From: Triangularia verruculosa
Lineage: Eukaryota; Ascomycota; Sordariomycetes; Sordariales; Podosporaceae
DNA: 64,000 bases
Assembly: GCA_033296885.1 (NCBI GenBank)
Contig: MU863875.1
Location: 726,647-790,646, forward strand
Direction: 5' to 3'
In this document: one piece after another, positions 1 to 11,100 of the stretch
Layout: each line of letters starts with the position of its first letter
Numbering within the stretch: the first letter of the stretch is position 1
Position numbers and translations under genes: made by a program
Notes under the pieces: model-generated
Databases searched by the model: none
Seen by the model: only the letters and a program-made list of their open reading frames with translations
Told to the model about the DNA's origin: nothing

Positions 1-1088
1 AGACCGTCCTCACGACAATCCTCATCCCTCGAGAAACACTCTCCTTCACTGCTCAACCACTTCCCAAGATCTATTTTCTCCACCGTCTCGTCCCTCACAC
101 ACTCGTCCGTCGCGGCATTCCAGATATGCACTTCCCCATTCGGAGCCAGATGAACCAACTCCACCCTCCGGTCCGGTGGCGTAGCACTAATCATCCTCCT
201 CATGGCCCTTCTCATCGCGGATTCAAGGGTGCAATCATACCATCTGTCGGTCTGAGGCCAGGTGTATACACTGTTGCCGGTAGGACGATCTGGTAACCGA
301 CGGTTTCCGTGAGAGCACATGCCCGCACGATTGAGCTTGGGATTCACCACCGACACAGGCAGATGAAGATTAATTCTCAGATACCTAACCGAATACACCT
401 CCCCCTTCTCCAAAGGCCCTAGGACATCGGGGCAGATCCAGTGAGTCCTGATTCTGAGGGTATGAAGTCTTTTCGTCAGTGGGCGCAGGATGGTGCAAAG
501 GTGTCCGGTTTTTCCGCCCCATGTAATGAAGGATCCGTCCAAGTCAATGTCAAGTGAAGTGACGCTGTTCCAGGGAGTATGCTTCACTGATTTCGCATGC
601 GAGAGTGTGGAAGAGGAAATCCCAGTAACCAGGTTCTCGAGTCTTACAATGGGTAAGTGGCCATTTTTATGAATATAAGGCCAAGCCCAGAAACTGTCGC
701 GATGATTTGCCACAAAGCGGATAGACTTGAGTCTTTGGAACTCAGAGAGTTTGTTGTAAAACTTCGGAAGGTTGGCTGAGGTGTTGTAGTAGAAATCGGG
801 CCCCTTTGAGACGATGGTCACGGTATGGAGAGATTCCCGGAGCACAAGGAGCTTTTCGTCTATCAATGCAGATTTGCTGTGGACGATACGACTGATCACG
901 CCAGGGGTCCATTCGATTCTGTTGTAGAGAAAAGGTTCAACAAGATAATACCACTGCTTGCAAATGGTGAGGCGGCGGATGTCGTCCTGGAAAAATGACG
1001 GAGTGAGGATGTCGAGAATCATCAGCCAGATCTCCGGTGGGAGATGGCGGACGCGGGTGCCGGTATCCGATTTCTCGTTTGCTGCCAT
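1..1088 (-). CDS. F-box-like protein, C-terminus cut by the window edge
   Basis: An open frame runs from an ATG at 1088 down to the left edge with no stop, so about 362 residues are visible and the C-terminus is missing. Residues about 12-58 look like an F-box: a start resembling VRHLPPEIWLMILDIL, then hydrophobic positions and a segment ending in LYNRIEW. F-box proteins usually hand substrates to SCF ubiquitin ligases, but many fungal members are uncharacterised. The rest has scattered Leu/Ile positions and no repeat I can name. I see no intron in the visible part. The frame stays open for more than 1 kb, which would be unlikely by chance. The substrate is unknown. Confidence 0.72.
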   Translation of the reverse strand, partial: MAANEKSDTGTRVRHLPPEIWLMILDILTPSFFQDDIRRLTICKQWYYLVEPFLYNRIEWTPGVISRIVHSKSALIDEKLLVLRESLHTVTIVSKGPDFYYNTSANLPKFYNKLSEFQRLKSIRFVANHRDSFWAWPYIHKNGHLPIVRLENLVTGISSSTLSHAKSVKHTPWNSVTSLDIDLDGSFITWGGKTGHLCTILRPLTKRLHTLRIRTHWICPDVLGPLEKGEVYSVRYLRINLHLPVSVVNPKLNRAGMCSHGNRRLPDRPTGNSVYTWPQTDRWYDCTLESAMRRAMRRMISATPPDRRVELVHLAPNGEVHIWNAATDECVRDETVEKIDLGKWLSSEGECFSRDEDCREDG

Positions 1089-1984
1089 GGTTGTGTACGG
1101 TTGGAAGCACATGAAAAGTAGTGGAATGGCCCTGCTGGAAACATGTAGAGCTGGGCATTGGGTTGTGAAATATAATTTGTTGCTTGTCGGGTGTCACACC
1201 GATGCCCGAGGCTGCCTGGGACAAGAAGCATACCTTAGGTATCGGTGGTGATCAACTGGATTTCCGGCTTTCTGCGCCCTGCGGTTTAGAGTTTGGCCTC
1301 TGCCGAATGACGGCTCCTCAAACACAGCAGCTACGAACTACCAAGCTGCAAGGCGCCATGCCAGGCAGGAAGGCGTTCTCGCCAATCGCAGCCCACAACA
1401 CAAGCTCCCGCAACCGTTGCCTTCCCATACCGGTTACCAACACAGAAGTGGTGAAGCACTGCTTCTTCAAGAATGCGAAACAAGAGAAAACTAGGAGTAT
1501 TGATACTTGAATGGAAAGCCTGAGGTATGGTAGATATGTATTAGGGGATAGTCTACGAGTTCGGTAGTCGTGAGCCTTGACAGAGAGACAACACTCCGTA
1601 GGCCTTTTGGATGGCATGAGAGGCTCCCTTTCGAAGTCCCTGTATTCTTGTAGAAATCTCTCCTTTTTGACCCACGACTTGTTGATGATGAAGTGTGCAA
1701 AGATGCTGGGTTGTCTCGGAAAGAAGTGATGTTGATAGTGGGGTCGCCACTGGTGGGGGTTCACGACTGTCCTGATCTATCGCAAGCCTAACAGATATTA
1801 GCACAAAGTCTGCAGAACTCTGTTAGTACAAGATGCTCGTAGTCCCCCGTGAAACCACAACGAAATGCCCCTCACCTAACCCACCTCATGATTGACATCT
1901 GAAGGGCCGTTACTTCAACCAAAATCTCACAACCGACCTAGCCTTTACTTTTTATGTAATTACCAGACACCTAATAATCCCATA
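1089..1984. other. Intergenic, divergent promoters
   Basis: This lies between the F-box-like gene (-) and the PLP-binding protein gene (+). Several short frames are open on both strands, but none has recognisable protein character or splice structure. It probably holds the two 5' regions. Confidence 0.5.
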
Positions 1985-2847
1985 ATGAGTGAAACCACCG
2001 AAATGAAAGTAGACCCAGCCAGAGCAAGCGCCCTCATCTCCCAATTACAGGGCGTAAAGGACAAAATCGCCGCCGTTGCCAAGGGGCGTCCTGTGAGTCG
2101 TCTTTCGTCCCACCTTCTCAACTCTCATATCTAACAACCCCCCTTGATCAGGTACGGCTAGTAGCAGTCTCCAAACTTAAGCCCGCCAACGACATTCTCG
2201 CCCTTCATGAAGCACCCCAGGCAAATCACCTCCATTTTGGGGAGAATTACTCCCAGGAACTGAGCCAAAAGGCTGAGCTGCTGCCAAAGACGATTCAGTG
2301 GCATTTTATCGGAGGCTTGCAGTCGAAGCACACAAAGACTCTCGCCAAAATCCCCAACCTCTTTTGCGTCTCGAGTATCGACACGGTCAAAAAGGCCGAG
2401 CTTCTGGATAAGTACCGAGGCGACCAAATAAAAGCTGCCGCCAACCCCGAGGAGTACGCCAAAGTTAAAGTCCACGTGCAAGTCAACACCTCTGGGGAGG
2501 AGTCCAAGTCTGGTTGCGCCCCAGGGCAGGAGACTGTTGAGCTGTGCAAGAAGATCGAGAATGAATGTCCTAATCTGGAGTTACTGGGTCTGATGACGAT
2601 TGGGGCTATTGCACGGAGCAGAGAAACTACACCAGAGAATGAAAACGAAGATTTTGTTACGTTGAGGGAGCAGAGGGATCTGGTGAAGAAGGAGCTGGGA
2701 CTGGGGGAGGAAAGGAAGTTGGAGCTGAGCATGGGGATGAGCGAGGACTTTGAGGGGGCCATTGTCATGGGGAGTGACGAGGTGAGAATTGGGAGCACAA
2801 TTTTTGGGGAGAGGGGGCCGAAGAGTGAGGCTGTTGTTGTTGCCTAA
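1985..2847 (+). CDS. Pyridoxal-phosphate homeostasis protein, YggS/PROSC (YBL036C) family
   Basis: Two exons, 1985-2092 and 2152-2847, joined in phase 0 over a 59-nt GT-AG intron, give 267 residues, the usual family length. Exon 2 opens with VRLVAVSKLKP, in which Lys44 is the expected PLP-binding lysine. HFGENYSQE and WHFIGGLQSKH follow; both are family signatures of the single-domain alanine-racemase-like TIM barrel. Members bind PLP without a known catalytic reaction and buffer vitamin B6 in cytosol or mitochondria. The ATG at 1985 is preferred over an in-frame ATG at 1892 because the shorter N-terminus fits cytosolic homologues, but the longer form cannot be excluded. Confidence 0.93.
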
Positions 2848-3698
2848 GGGTGGTGGATATGTCGATAGGGAGTTGGTAGTACATCATCGGGCGAAGAGGT
2901 TCACATGCTAGGGAAGACAGGTTGGATGGGATGATTCCTCTGGATCGGGAGGTACGGAACCGCTTGCTGGTGACGGAAAGAGCAGGATGTCGGTCATGTT
3001 GCGGGAACTGGAAGCTTTCCCGATGGGATATGCATGACATGAAGCAACACGAGAACGTGGGAGGCATACGAGCTGCAGAAGATCCAGAGGCTTGACATGG
3101 TAGATATGCATCGCTCCGGAGAAGGAGATCTATGTGCATGATGGTGATGATGGAGTTAGGTACCAATAACCCAAACAGGCACGCTCTGACCTTCGCCACC
3201 AGAATACCTACCCAGTTAGTAGCTTGTCCCTGCATCTCGTGGCATCATAATCGAACAGATGCCGCGGGGCGAAGTCATGTTGGAGATGACTTTCACCGGG
3301 TAAAATAAATTTGATGAACCCTGAAAGCATATCTTGGCATCCTGGTACCAGACTTTGCGGTAGCAGTGGTAGCATTTTAGACGAGAAAGTAGCCTCGTTG
3401 GACCAAACAGTGTTTTCTTCAGTTGCTTTTGGACTGTAGCTTGCGTCTTTGGTGGTAGTCCATGCCTCTTAGGTTGTAGTTCCCAAGATGACCGATGAGC
3501 GGCTCTTACGACGTTGAAGATGCTATTTTTGTCCTTTCGTTAATCGCTTCTATGATACTATCATGCCTCTCCATGACCAAGGAGATGTATAAAGTAGACG
3601 GCTTTTCGTTCTGGATTGATTAGTTCTGAATCTCAGCAGCAGTCTTCGGTTCTCACTCAGCCTTGCACAGTTCAACCCCTTCAAGAAACTCAGACAAC
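2848..3698 (+). promoter_or_regulatory. Upstream region of the secreted-protein gene, with TATA box
   Basis: No coding sequence is recognised in this 850-nt gap. A TATAAA at 3588-3593 lies about 110 nt before the ATG of the secreted protein, in a CT-rich context with CAG-rich sequence downstream. This resembles the core promoter of a strongly or conditionally expressed fungal gene. Transcription start and regulators cannot be read from sequence. Confidence 0.45.
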
Positions 3699-4273
3699 AT
3701 GAAGTTCACCACCGGTCTCGCTCTCTTGAGCGCTGTTGCCACCTCCACGGCTCAGATTCTCGTCCCTACAGGACCTGTCAAGGGCCCAAACACTCTTGTC
3801 TTCAAGCAGAACAACGGAGTTCCCAACAACGAGTGCCTGACCTTCACCAACAGCGTATGTCCTTCCATGAAACCACCTTACTTGAAGAACTTCATACTGA
3901 CAAACATCTCCCACAGGGCGAGATCGTCAACGCTGCCTGCGCCCTGACCCACGCCGACAGACAACTCACCCCCGGCAAGATCTTGGGAACCGACGTCCTC
4001 ATCGTTCAGCGGGCCTTTGCTGCCCCTCTCCGCGGTGATCTTGTCGGCAAGACCGCCTGTGTCGCCTTTAATGAGACCACCTTCCGTGCTGAGGACTGCG
4101 CGAGAAACGACCTGCTGTTTGTCAGATTTGATGTCGGCAATGGTCGGATCTTGGCAAATGGGGCGCCAGTTTGCATTGGCGGGTATGATAGCAAGGCTTT
4201 CATCAAGCTCGACATTGGCTTGCAGAAATGCTCGCAGTTTACCATCACTGCTGTTGCGCCGACGAGGCCATAG
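3699..4273 (+). CDS. Small secreted cysteine-containing protein
   Basis: Exons 3699-3854 and 3917-4273 join in phase 0 over a 62-nt intron (GTATGT...CAG) to give 170 residues. The N-terminus MKFTTGLALLSAVATSTAQ is a typical signal peptide, with likely cleavage after Ala18 or Gln19. The mature part has six cysteines (in NNEC, AACA, TACV, EDCA, PVCI and QKCS), an even number that suits disulphide pairing, and no membrane segment. I recognise no enzyme family. It may be a wall-associated or effector-like protein, but that is inference. A TATA box lies upstream. Confidence 0.85.
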
Positions 4274-5194
4274 GGGGCTGGAGTAGATGGGAGATGCTGT
4301 AATCAGTTTAATTTTGGTGACGAGGTAGATTCAATTGTTGATTGTATCTTGAATGACATCAAAATCAACCAACAAAGTTGGCAGCAATGATGGAAGTCGC
4401 ACGGGCACACACCGTATTTTTGACCCCACTCTTAATCACACGCATAATGTAGATAGCTGCAGCAGTTAGGACGAACTGATGCCAGGTACGGATACTCGAG
4501 ATCGAACTAAAAAGATGGAGTCTCTTCTCGCCCCCGGAAATTCACTCAAGACAGTCGCTGCACCATGATGGCACATCATAGACTGCGAGAAACAAAACAA
4601 CAGGGTTCAAGCTTTGGTCACAGCTGTGGGCGGTTATCGATAACGGTGGTCAGTGCTTGCTCTGCAGCTTTGGATTCTGGGAAAGCGGGAGGAGCAGGGA
4701 TCGGCCCCGGTCGCGGCTAACACGTTGCTCGGGGAACCCACGCAAATCAACAACAGGAAAGGGCGATTGGTCGCAATTGGTGGGCACAGCGCCAGCTCAG
4801 GCGCCCATGTTGCTCCATGTTGACGGGCCCCTCCACTGCCCGCCTCTTGGACTGCACAATTGGCAGGCCTTATCAAGACCTTGTTATACCCACTCTCTGC
4901 CGTTTGCTCTGCTTCACCACCTTTTTCGATACCCATTTTTTGTTGTGCTGCTGCTGCGATTGCTGCTGCTTGTTTTTGGAGCCGGAGTCTGGGACTCGAG
5001 TCCTTTTCTGATCACAAGACGGAGCACCACTGAGTTATTGCGAAGCGCTGCTGTTGCTGTTTTTGAATGCCATCGTCGCTTTGGGGACATCGCATTCCAA
5101 CCATCCCACCTGCGAAGCTGTCACCACAGCATTCCAGCAGTCGGCGGCTTGTACGATACCCACGATACCCACACATAAAAACACAAGCCACATA
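4274..5194. other. Intergenic region before the giant coiled-coil gene
   Basis: This holds the 3' end of the secreted-protein gene and the 5' region of the next gene. CTG/CTT-rich stretches occur around 4900-4980. I see no supportable gene. Confidence 0.5.
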
Positions 5195-8100
5195 ATGGCG
5201 CCCGTCGAGAGGGATACCCCGCGCGACTTAAGACACCAACATTCCGCCTCTCTTTCGGATCACGGCCGAGCCTTGGTTCCCATGTATGTTACCTACTGGC
5301 CTTGCCTTGCCTTACCTCGCATCGCTCGGTCTCCTTGCCTTACATTCACTCATGGCAAACCACCATGACCATGCTATGATATCTCCTCCAACATTGCCAT
5401 GTCACATCTTTGGCAATCGCTAATGAGAAATAGGTGGGACAGTTCAGACCCCGAGAGGGCTCCTCCCCCACTTCCCCTGAACCCTCAGTCTCCCATTGTG
5501 TCGAGGACAGGAACTAGTAGTGCCATCCAGTCCGCCCACGCTGCCCTGGCTGAGAAGGCCCGGGAGAATGCCGCACTGGTACCCCACGTACCCAAGCACC
5601 AGCGCCTCGAAGTCTCTCCAGAACGTCCACTGCCCATCCCAGGCATGGCGCCCGCACCTCTAATCGGCAACAGCCACCGCCGAATGAACTCTCTCCAGCC
5701 CACCTCGGTCAAGGATATGAGCATGATGATCGAGGCCGGCAGCTCCCCAGCGAGAGATCTTCCAGTCCCGAGGTCCCCCGAGAAAAACACCCGGCCTGTC
5801 ACCCCATCGAGAAACCCGAGAAACTCCTGGATAGAGCCCAAGGAGAAGGAGGATTATTTTGGTAACAGCGGCGATGACAGGTCCAACACGGTTATTAGTC
5901 CCAAGCCGGGTCCTAGTTTGACACCTATCATTCGTCCGACTGCCCGCAGGGCTACTCATCAGAGCATCTTGGGAGAGAATACTCCTCCACCGTCAGCCAC
6001 AATGCTTGCGTTGCAAAACATGAGCATCCAGTCTAACATTCATCTTCCTAGTACCAACACCAACCTCTACAGCTCCCCAATTGGTCCCCAGGTCCCCCCT
6101 CCCAGCGTGGAACCCGAGAAACCGCAACCCCCGCCGCCGCAGCCGCACTCACAACCTCTGGCAGATATTACCAACAACTCGCAGGCCCTCGTCCAGGTAG
6201 CCAAGGTACCGGAGTCGTTGGATCTCCTCTCCCACCAGATTCTCACCCTCACAGACATTGCGACCACGCTCCAGAAGGAGATGTCTCTCCTCAGCCGCCG
6301 TTCCCGTGACAATGCCACCGATCTTCTCAGCCTCAAGGAAGCGACCAATGCCCGCGACGAGGACATTCGCAAGAGCCTCCGTGATCTCATCACAGAGAGC
6401 AAAGCGAGAGCGGCCCACCGGGAGCTCTATGGTGGCCCTTTATTACTCGAGGGTCGGCACCATACCACCTCTCCCACTCAACTCAGTAAAACCGCCCGGC
6501 CATTTTCTCTTCCCCGCATTCCGTCTCCTAACAGCTTTGCAGCTTCCTATGATCGCGAGTCCATGATTAGCACCCCATCCCTGGTTGGATCCGAAGCCGG
6601 AACAAACTCGACAACCGTCACCCTGGTCGAAAAGATCATACGGGATATGGCTACCAAGGAAGGCCAAGAAAGTTTGATGCATAGACTTTCCGATCTGGCC
6701 AACAAGCTATCCGGTATGGCCACGGCCGACAAGATCGAAGAGCTCGTCCGGTTCATCAAGGAAAATCAACAACGGGCTGTTATCCCTGTCGCTGGCGGAG
6801 CAGGTGGTGGAGGTGGCGGTAACAAGAACCGCAACTGGGATGTTGGGGAAGACGATGACGACGATGACAGTCGTAGTCACTCGAGCCGACTTCTGCAGGG
6901 CGGCTCAGAGGGAGTCAACGAGGAGGTCTACAGGGCCATCAAGACGGTCAAGGATAGTTTGGCTAATGCTGGCGGACTTACCGCGGAGGTTAAGGCGCTG
7001 GTTGTCAAGCTCAGGGGCGAGGTGCTGCACATGGGACGGGATCTCGGACAAAAGTTTGAAGAATTGCTTGCTGATGGTGTGCCCGGCAGTGGAAGCGGCG
7101 GAGATGGCAACAAGGCTGAGATGCAACGCATTATCGAGCAGGGCCTTGCGCAAATGTCGGAGCAGATGAACAAGATTCTCAGAGAGTATCGCTACACTGG
7201 TGGCAGTGGAGGTGATGTTTCATCAGAGGCTCATGCGCTGACTGGTCCACGCGAGGCTCATCAGTTCGACTCGCAGGAGCTGTACAACGCCATGCGTGCC
7301 GCGCTCAAGGATACGCACCCTAGGACTCCTGACTTGAGGAGGGAGGACGTCATGCAGGCCGTTAAGGATGCTTGGGAGAAGTACAAACCCGAGATCGAGA
7401 TTCAGCAAATAGGCCTGGAGAGGGATGAGGTGCTGGCGTGCTTGGAGCAGGGCTTGGCAGATTTCAAGCGGCCGATGGGCGCCACCAGAGAGGAGGTTTT
7501 TGCGGCTGTGGCCGATGGGCTTCGGAACTACCAGCCGCCCAAGGTCGAGGTGTTGCGGAAACAGGACGTTCTCGAGGTAGTTACGGAGTGCCTTTCGGAA
7601 TGGGAGTTTCCAGCGCCACCTAAGACTGGGGATGAGGTGACGCGGGAGGATATGCTCGATGCTGTTAGGGAAGGGCTTCTCAGCATGCCCCCGCCGCCGG
7701 AACCAAAAGGAGTGACGAGGGACGATGTCATCGACGCCGTGGCTGATGCCTTGGATGCGTTCGATTTCTCCAAGACGGTCAGTGAGGCTTTGGTTACGCA
7801 GCCTGTTACAAAGGGCGATGTGGCCGAAGCGGTGTCTAGCGCTCTGAAGGGGTTGGATTTGTCTGATGACATGTTGGATGCTGTGCAGGAGGGGCTGAGA
7901 GGACAAGAGGAGAAAGTTCAGGCGGCTGTGGAACAGGGCCTCAAAGCTTTTGATCTCGAGGCTCTAGCCGCCATGATTCCACGACCAGATTTGTCACGGG
8001 TCGATGTGGCGGATGCGGTCAAGGAAGGGTTGGAATTCCTCGACCTGAGCAGAGACGATGTCGCTGATGCCGTCAAGGATGGCTTGGAGAAGATGGACTT

Positions 8101-11100
8101 GACGAACACGCTTTCCAAGTCTCTTGCCGAGGCCGTCAAGAAGGTGTTGGAGGACCATAACTTTGGCCCCTCGCCTCATGCGGCCAACAACGAGAGGGCT
8201 CTTGTGCCTAGGAGCGCTAGCATGGGAACTTATCCTATGCCGATGTCAACACCACCATCTTCTGCCGGTTCAGAGATGCCCGCTACTGGTCCATCAGCTT
8301 CCAAGGCCGATATTCAGGAGGCTGTCAAGAACGCTCTTGATTCACTCGACTTCAGCCTCGAGATCGCCGATGCTGTCAAGACGACTCTCGAGAGCTTTGA
8401 CTTTGCTGCCGCAGCTGGCTCCAATTCTGCGGCCAAATCTGATCTTTCCAAGGGCGATGTGGTTGATGCTGTCAAGGAGGGTATCCAGGCGCTGGATCTT
8501 TCCACCGAAATTGCGGCCGATGTTATCGACCTTGTCAAGAAGGAGCTCGAGCAAACAGACTCACCCAAGAGCCAAGACCCCGAGGCCATTGTAGCTGCTG
8601 TCAAGCGTGGCTTGCAGGAGGTTGATTTGACAACCGAGATTGCTGCCGACTTGATCGAGGCAGTTCGTAAGGAGTTCCAGACTCTGTCATCTTCGTCTGC
8701 TGTCGTCGCTGCCAACGCCACCACTCCCGCTGTCAACAACGAGGAGGTCATCGCCAAGCTGCAGGATATCAAGGAGTCAATGCTTGCTGAGCTCAAGTCT
8801 GTTTCCGAGGAAGCCAAGAAGAGTACCGCCGATAGCGATGGTCTCGAGAAGCTCAGAGCAGAGATAGAGTCTTATGTCGACCGTGTCAAGGGCGAGTCGT
8901 CCGCTTCTGAGGACAAGGAGGAGTTCATGCAGGACCTGCTCAAGACCCTCGATGGCTTCCGCGATGATGTTGGCGAGTTGGTGCTCAAGTCGACTGATAG
9001 CTCCAAGGCTATGCTCAAGGAGGAGCTCGAATCTCTTCGCGAGGTGGTCAACTCCAGCATGGTGCCCGTCACTCCTCAGGGTGGCATGTACGCCCAAGAG
9101 ATCCTTTCTGCTATTCAGGAGGGGCTCTCGAGCCTCCGGGCAGAGGTTGCCTCTCGGCCAATTGCCGGTCTGAACGAGATTCTCGACGCGCTTCAAGAGG
9201 GCTTGGGCGATATCCGAGTCAGCATCAACAACCTTCGCGACAAGCCTGCCGACTTGACGGCCAATGATGAGATTCTCGAAGCTCTAAAGACTGGCCTCGA
9301 TAGCGTTAGAGCTGATATCGATGACATGAGGAAGAGCACCAGCAACGAGCTGGCTTTGGTCAAGAAGGCCAAGGACAACGATGAAGACGACATCAAGGCC
9401 AGAGCTATTGTTCCGGTTGAGAACACCGTCGAGAAGGATGATATCAAGAACCTTGAGGTATTGCTTACCCAGCTAGGCAAGAAGGTTGAAGTAATGCAAG
9501 CTACTCCTGTTCCTGCTGCTGATTCCATGTCCAAGGAGGACGCGCGCCGAATGGAGGATACGATTCGCCAGGTGCAGGAGTCGGTGGCTACGATGTCAAA
9601 CCAAGTGCCGCTTGCGTCAATGGAGGATGCGCTCAAGAAGATTCAGGCGACGGTCAATGAGATGTCGACCCGTGATCCGCCTTTCCGCAAGCCGAGGGAG
9701 CCTAGAGTGCCCAGTGAGAATGATGAGCCCGCCCTTAGGGAGGACGTTGAGGCCATCGAGACGATTCTTCGCAACACCAAGGCTCGTCTGGACGATCTCA
9801 TTGACGGCGAGCAAGGCATTCGCAAGGATCACATTGATGCCTTGGAGGCGCTTATTCTCGAGACGAGAGAATCGCTTGCTGGTTTGGTCAGTCATGTTGA
9901 CACCCTGTCCAAGAAAGATAACATCGATGCGTTGGAGACGCTCATCCTCGAGACTAGAGAGAGCGTGGGTGGCGTGGCTAGCCAGCTGGAGATTGTCTCT
10001 CAGAAGGAAGATGTTCTCAAGGTTGAGTCGCTTGTCAATCAGGTTGTCGCCGCTTTTGATGAGATGAAGGAGCGACATGAAAAGGCTCTCGATGACCCTG
10101 AGAGAATCACCAAGACGGACGTTGATGCTGTGGAGGCGGTTTGTTTGGATACCAAGGTTCTGATTGAGAGTATCATGAAGGCTGATTTGGCTTCGCTACC
10201 GACAAAGGAGAATGTGGAGGCGCTTGAGTTGCAGCTGGGTGAGCTTAAGGAATGCATGGACTTCCATGCTTTGGATGCCCAGAAGGCGGCCGAGGATAGA
10301 CAGGCGGAGATTGTAGGAGTTGGGGAACGGGTTGGAGAGGTCAAGGCCATTTTGGAGGATTTCCATGGGGTGTTGAGGGGCAAACTGGAGGAGGGTGCGA
10401 AGGGCGTGGACTCGATTCATCTGCTTCTGGATGGCTTCAGCACTACTATCCGGGAGGCTATTTCCAAGAACGACACTGTCGGCGATGACCTAAAGGTTAT
10501 GCTCGATGCTCTCAAGACCGACGTCGAGGAGTCCAAGACTACCTTTGCGGGCGCCAACCTAGAGACCAGCGAGAAGGTCCAGGCTGCTAGCGATGCCGTC
10601 ATTGCAAAGTTGGACGAGCGCGTTGCTGATCTGATGAGCAAGTATGACGAGTTCCAGCTCCTTCATGAGGAGCGGGCGGCCAAGGGCGAGGAGAGAGATG
10701 CTAACATGGAGGCGGCTGTTGTGGGCAACAAAGCCATTGCTGAGGAGCTCAAGCAGTTGGTTGATACCCTCGGTTCTGCCGTTACCGACTCGATGGAGAG
10801 AATGGAAGAGGCTTCCAAGACAGTGTTTGAGCGCGTCGAGGCGCTTGTTACCAAGTCGGACGAGAGCCAGCTTGAGGCCAAAACTGAGCACTCGCTTACT
10901 CGTGAGACGGTTCAGGAGGCCATCACCAAGGTCGGCAGTGTCAATGACCAGGTTGCTGAGTACCAGCCCAAGATTCTTCAAACGCTCGAGGACTTTGTGG
11001 CGGTTGTTGGTCAACATTACGAGCAGCTCCACACCAAGACTCAGGCTATCCAGGAGCGTGTTGAGATTCCTGTCGAGAAGTATGATGACACTGCTGTCAA

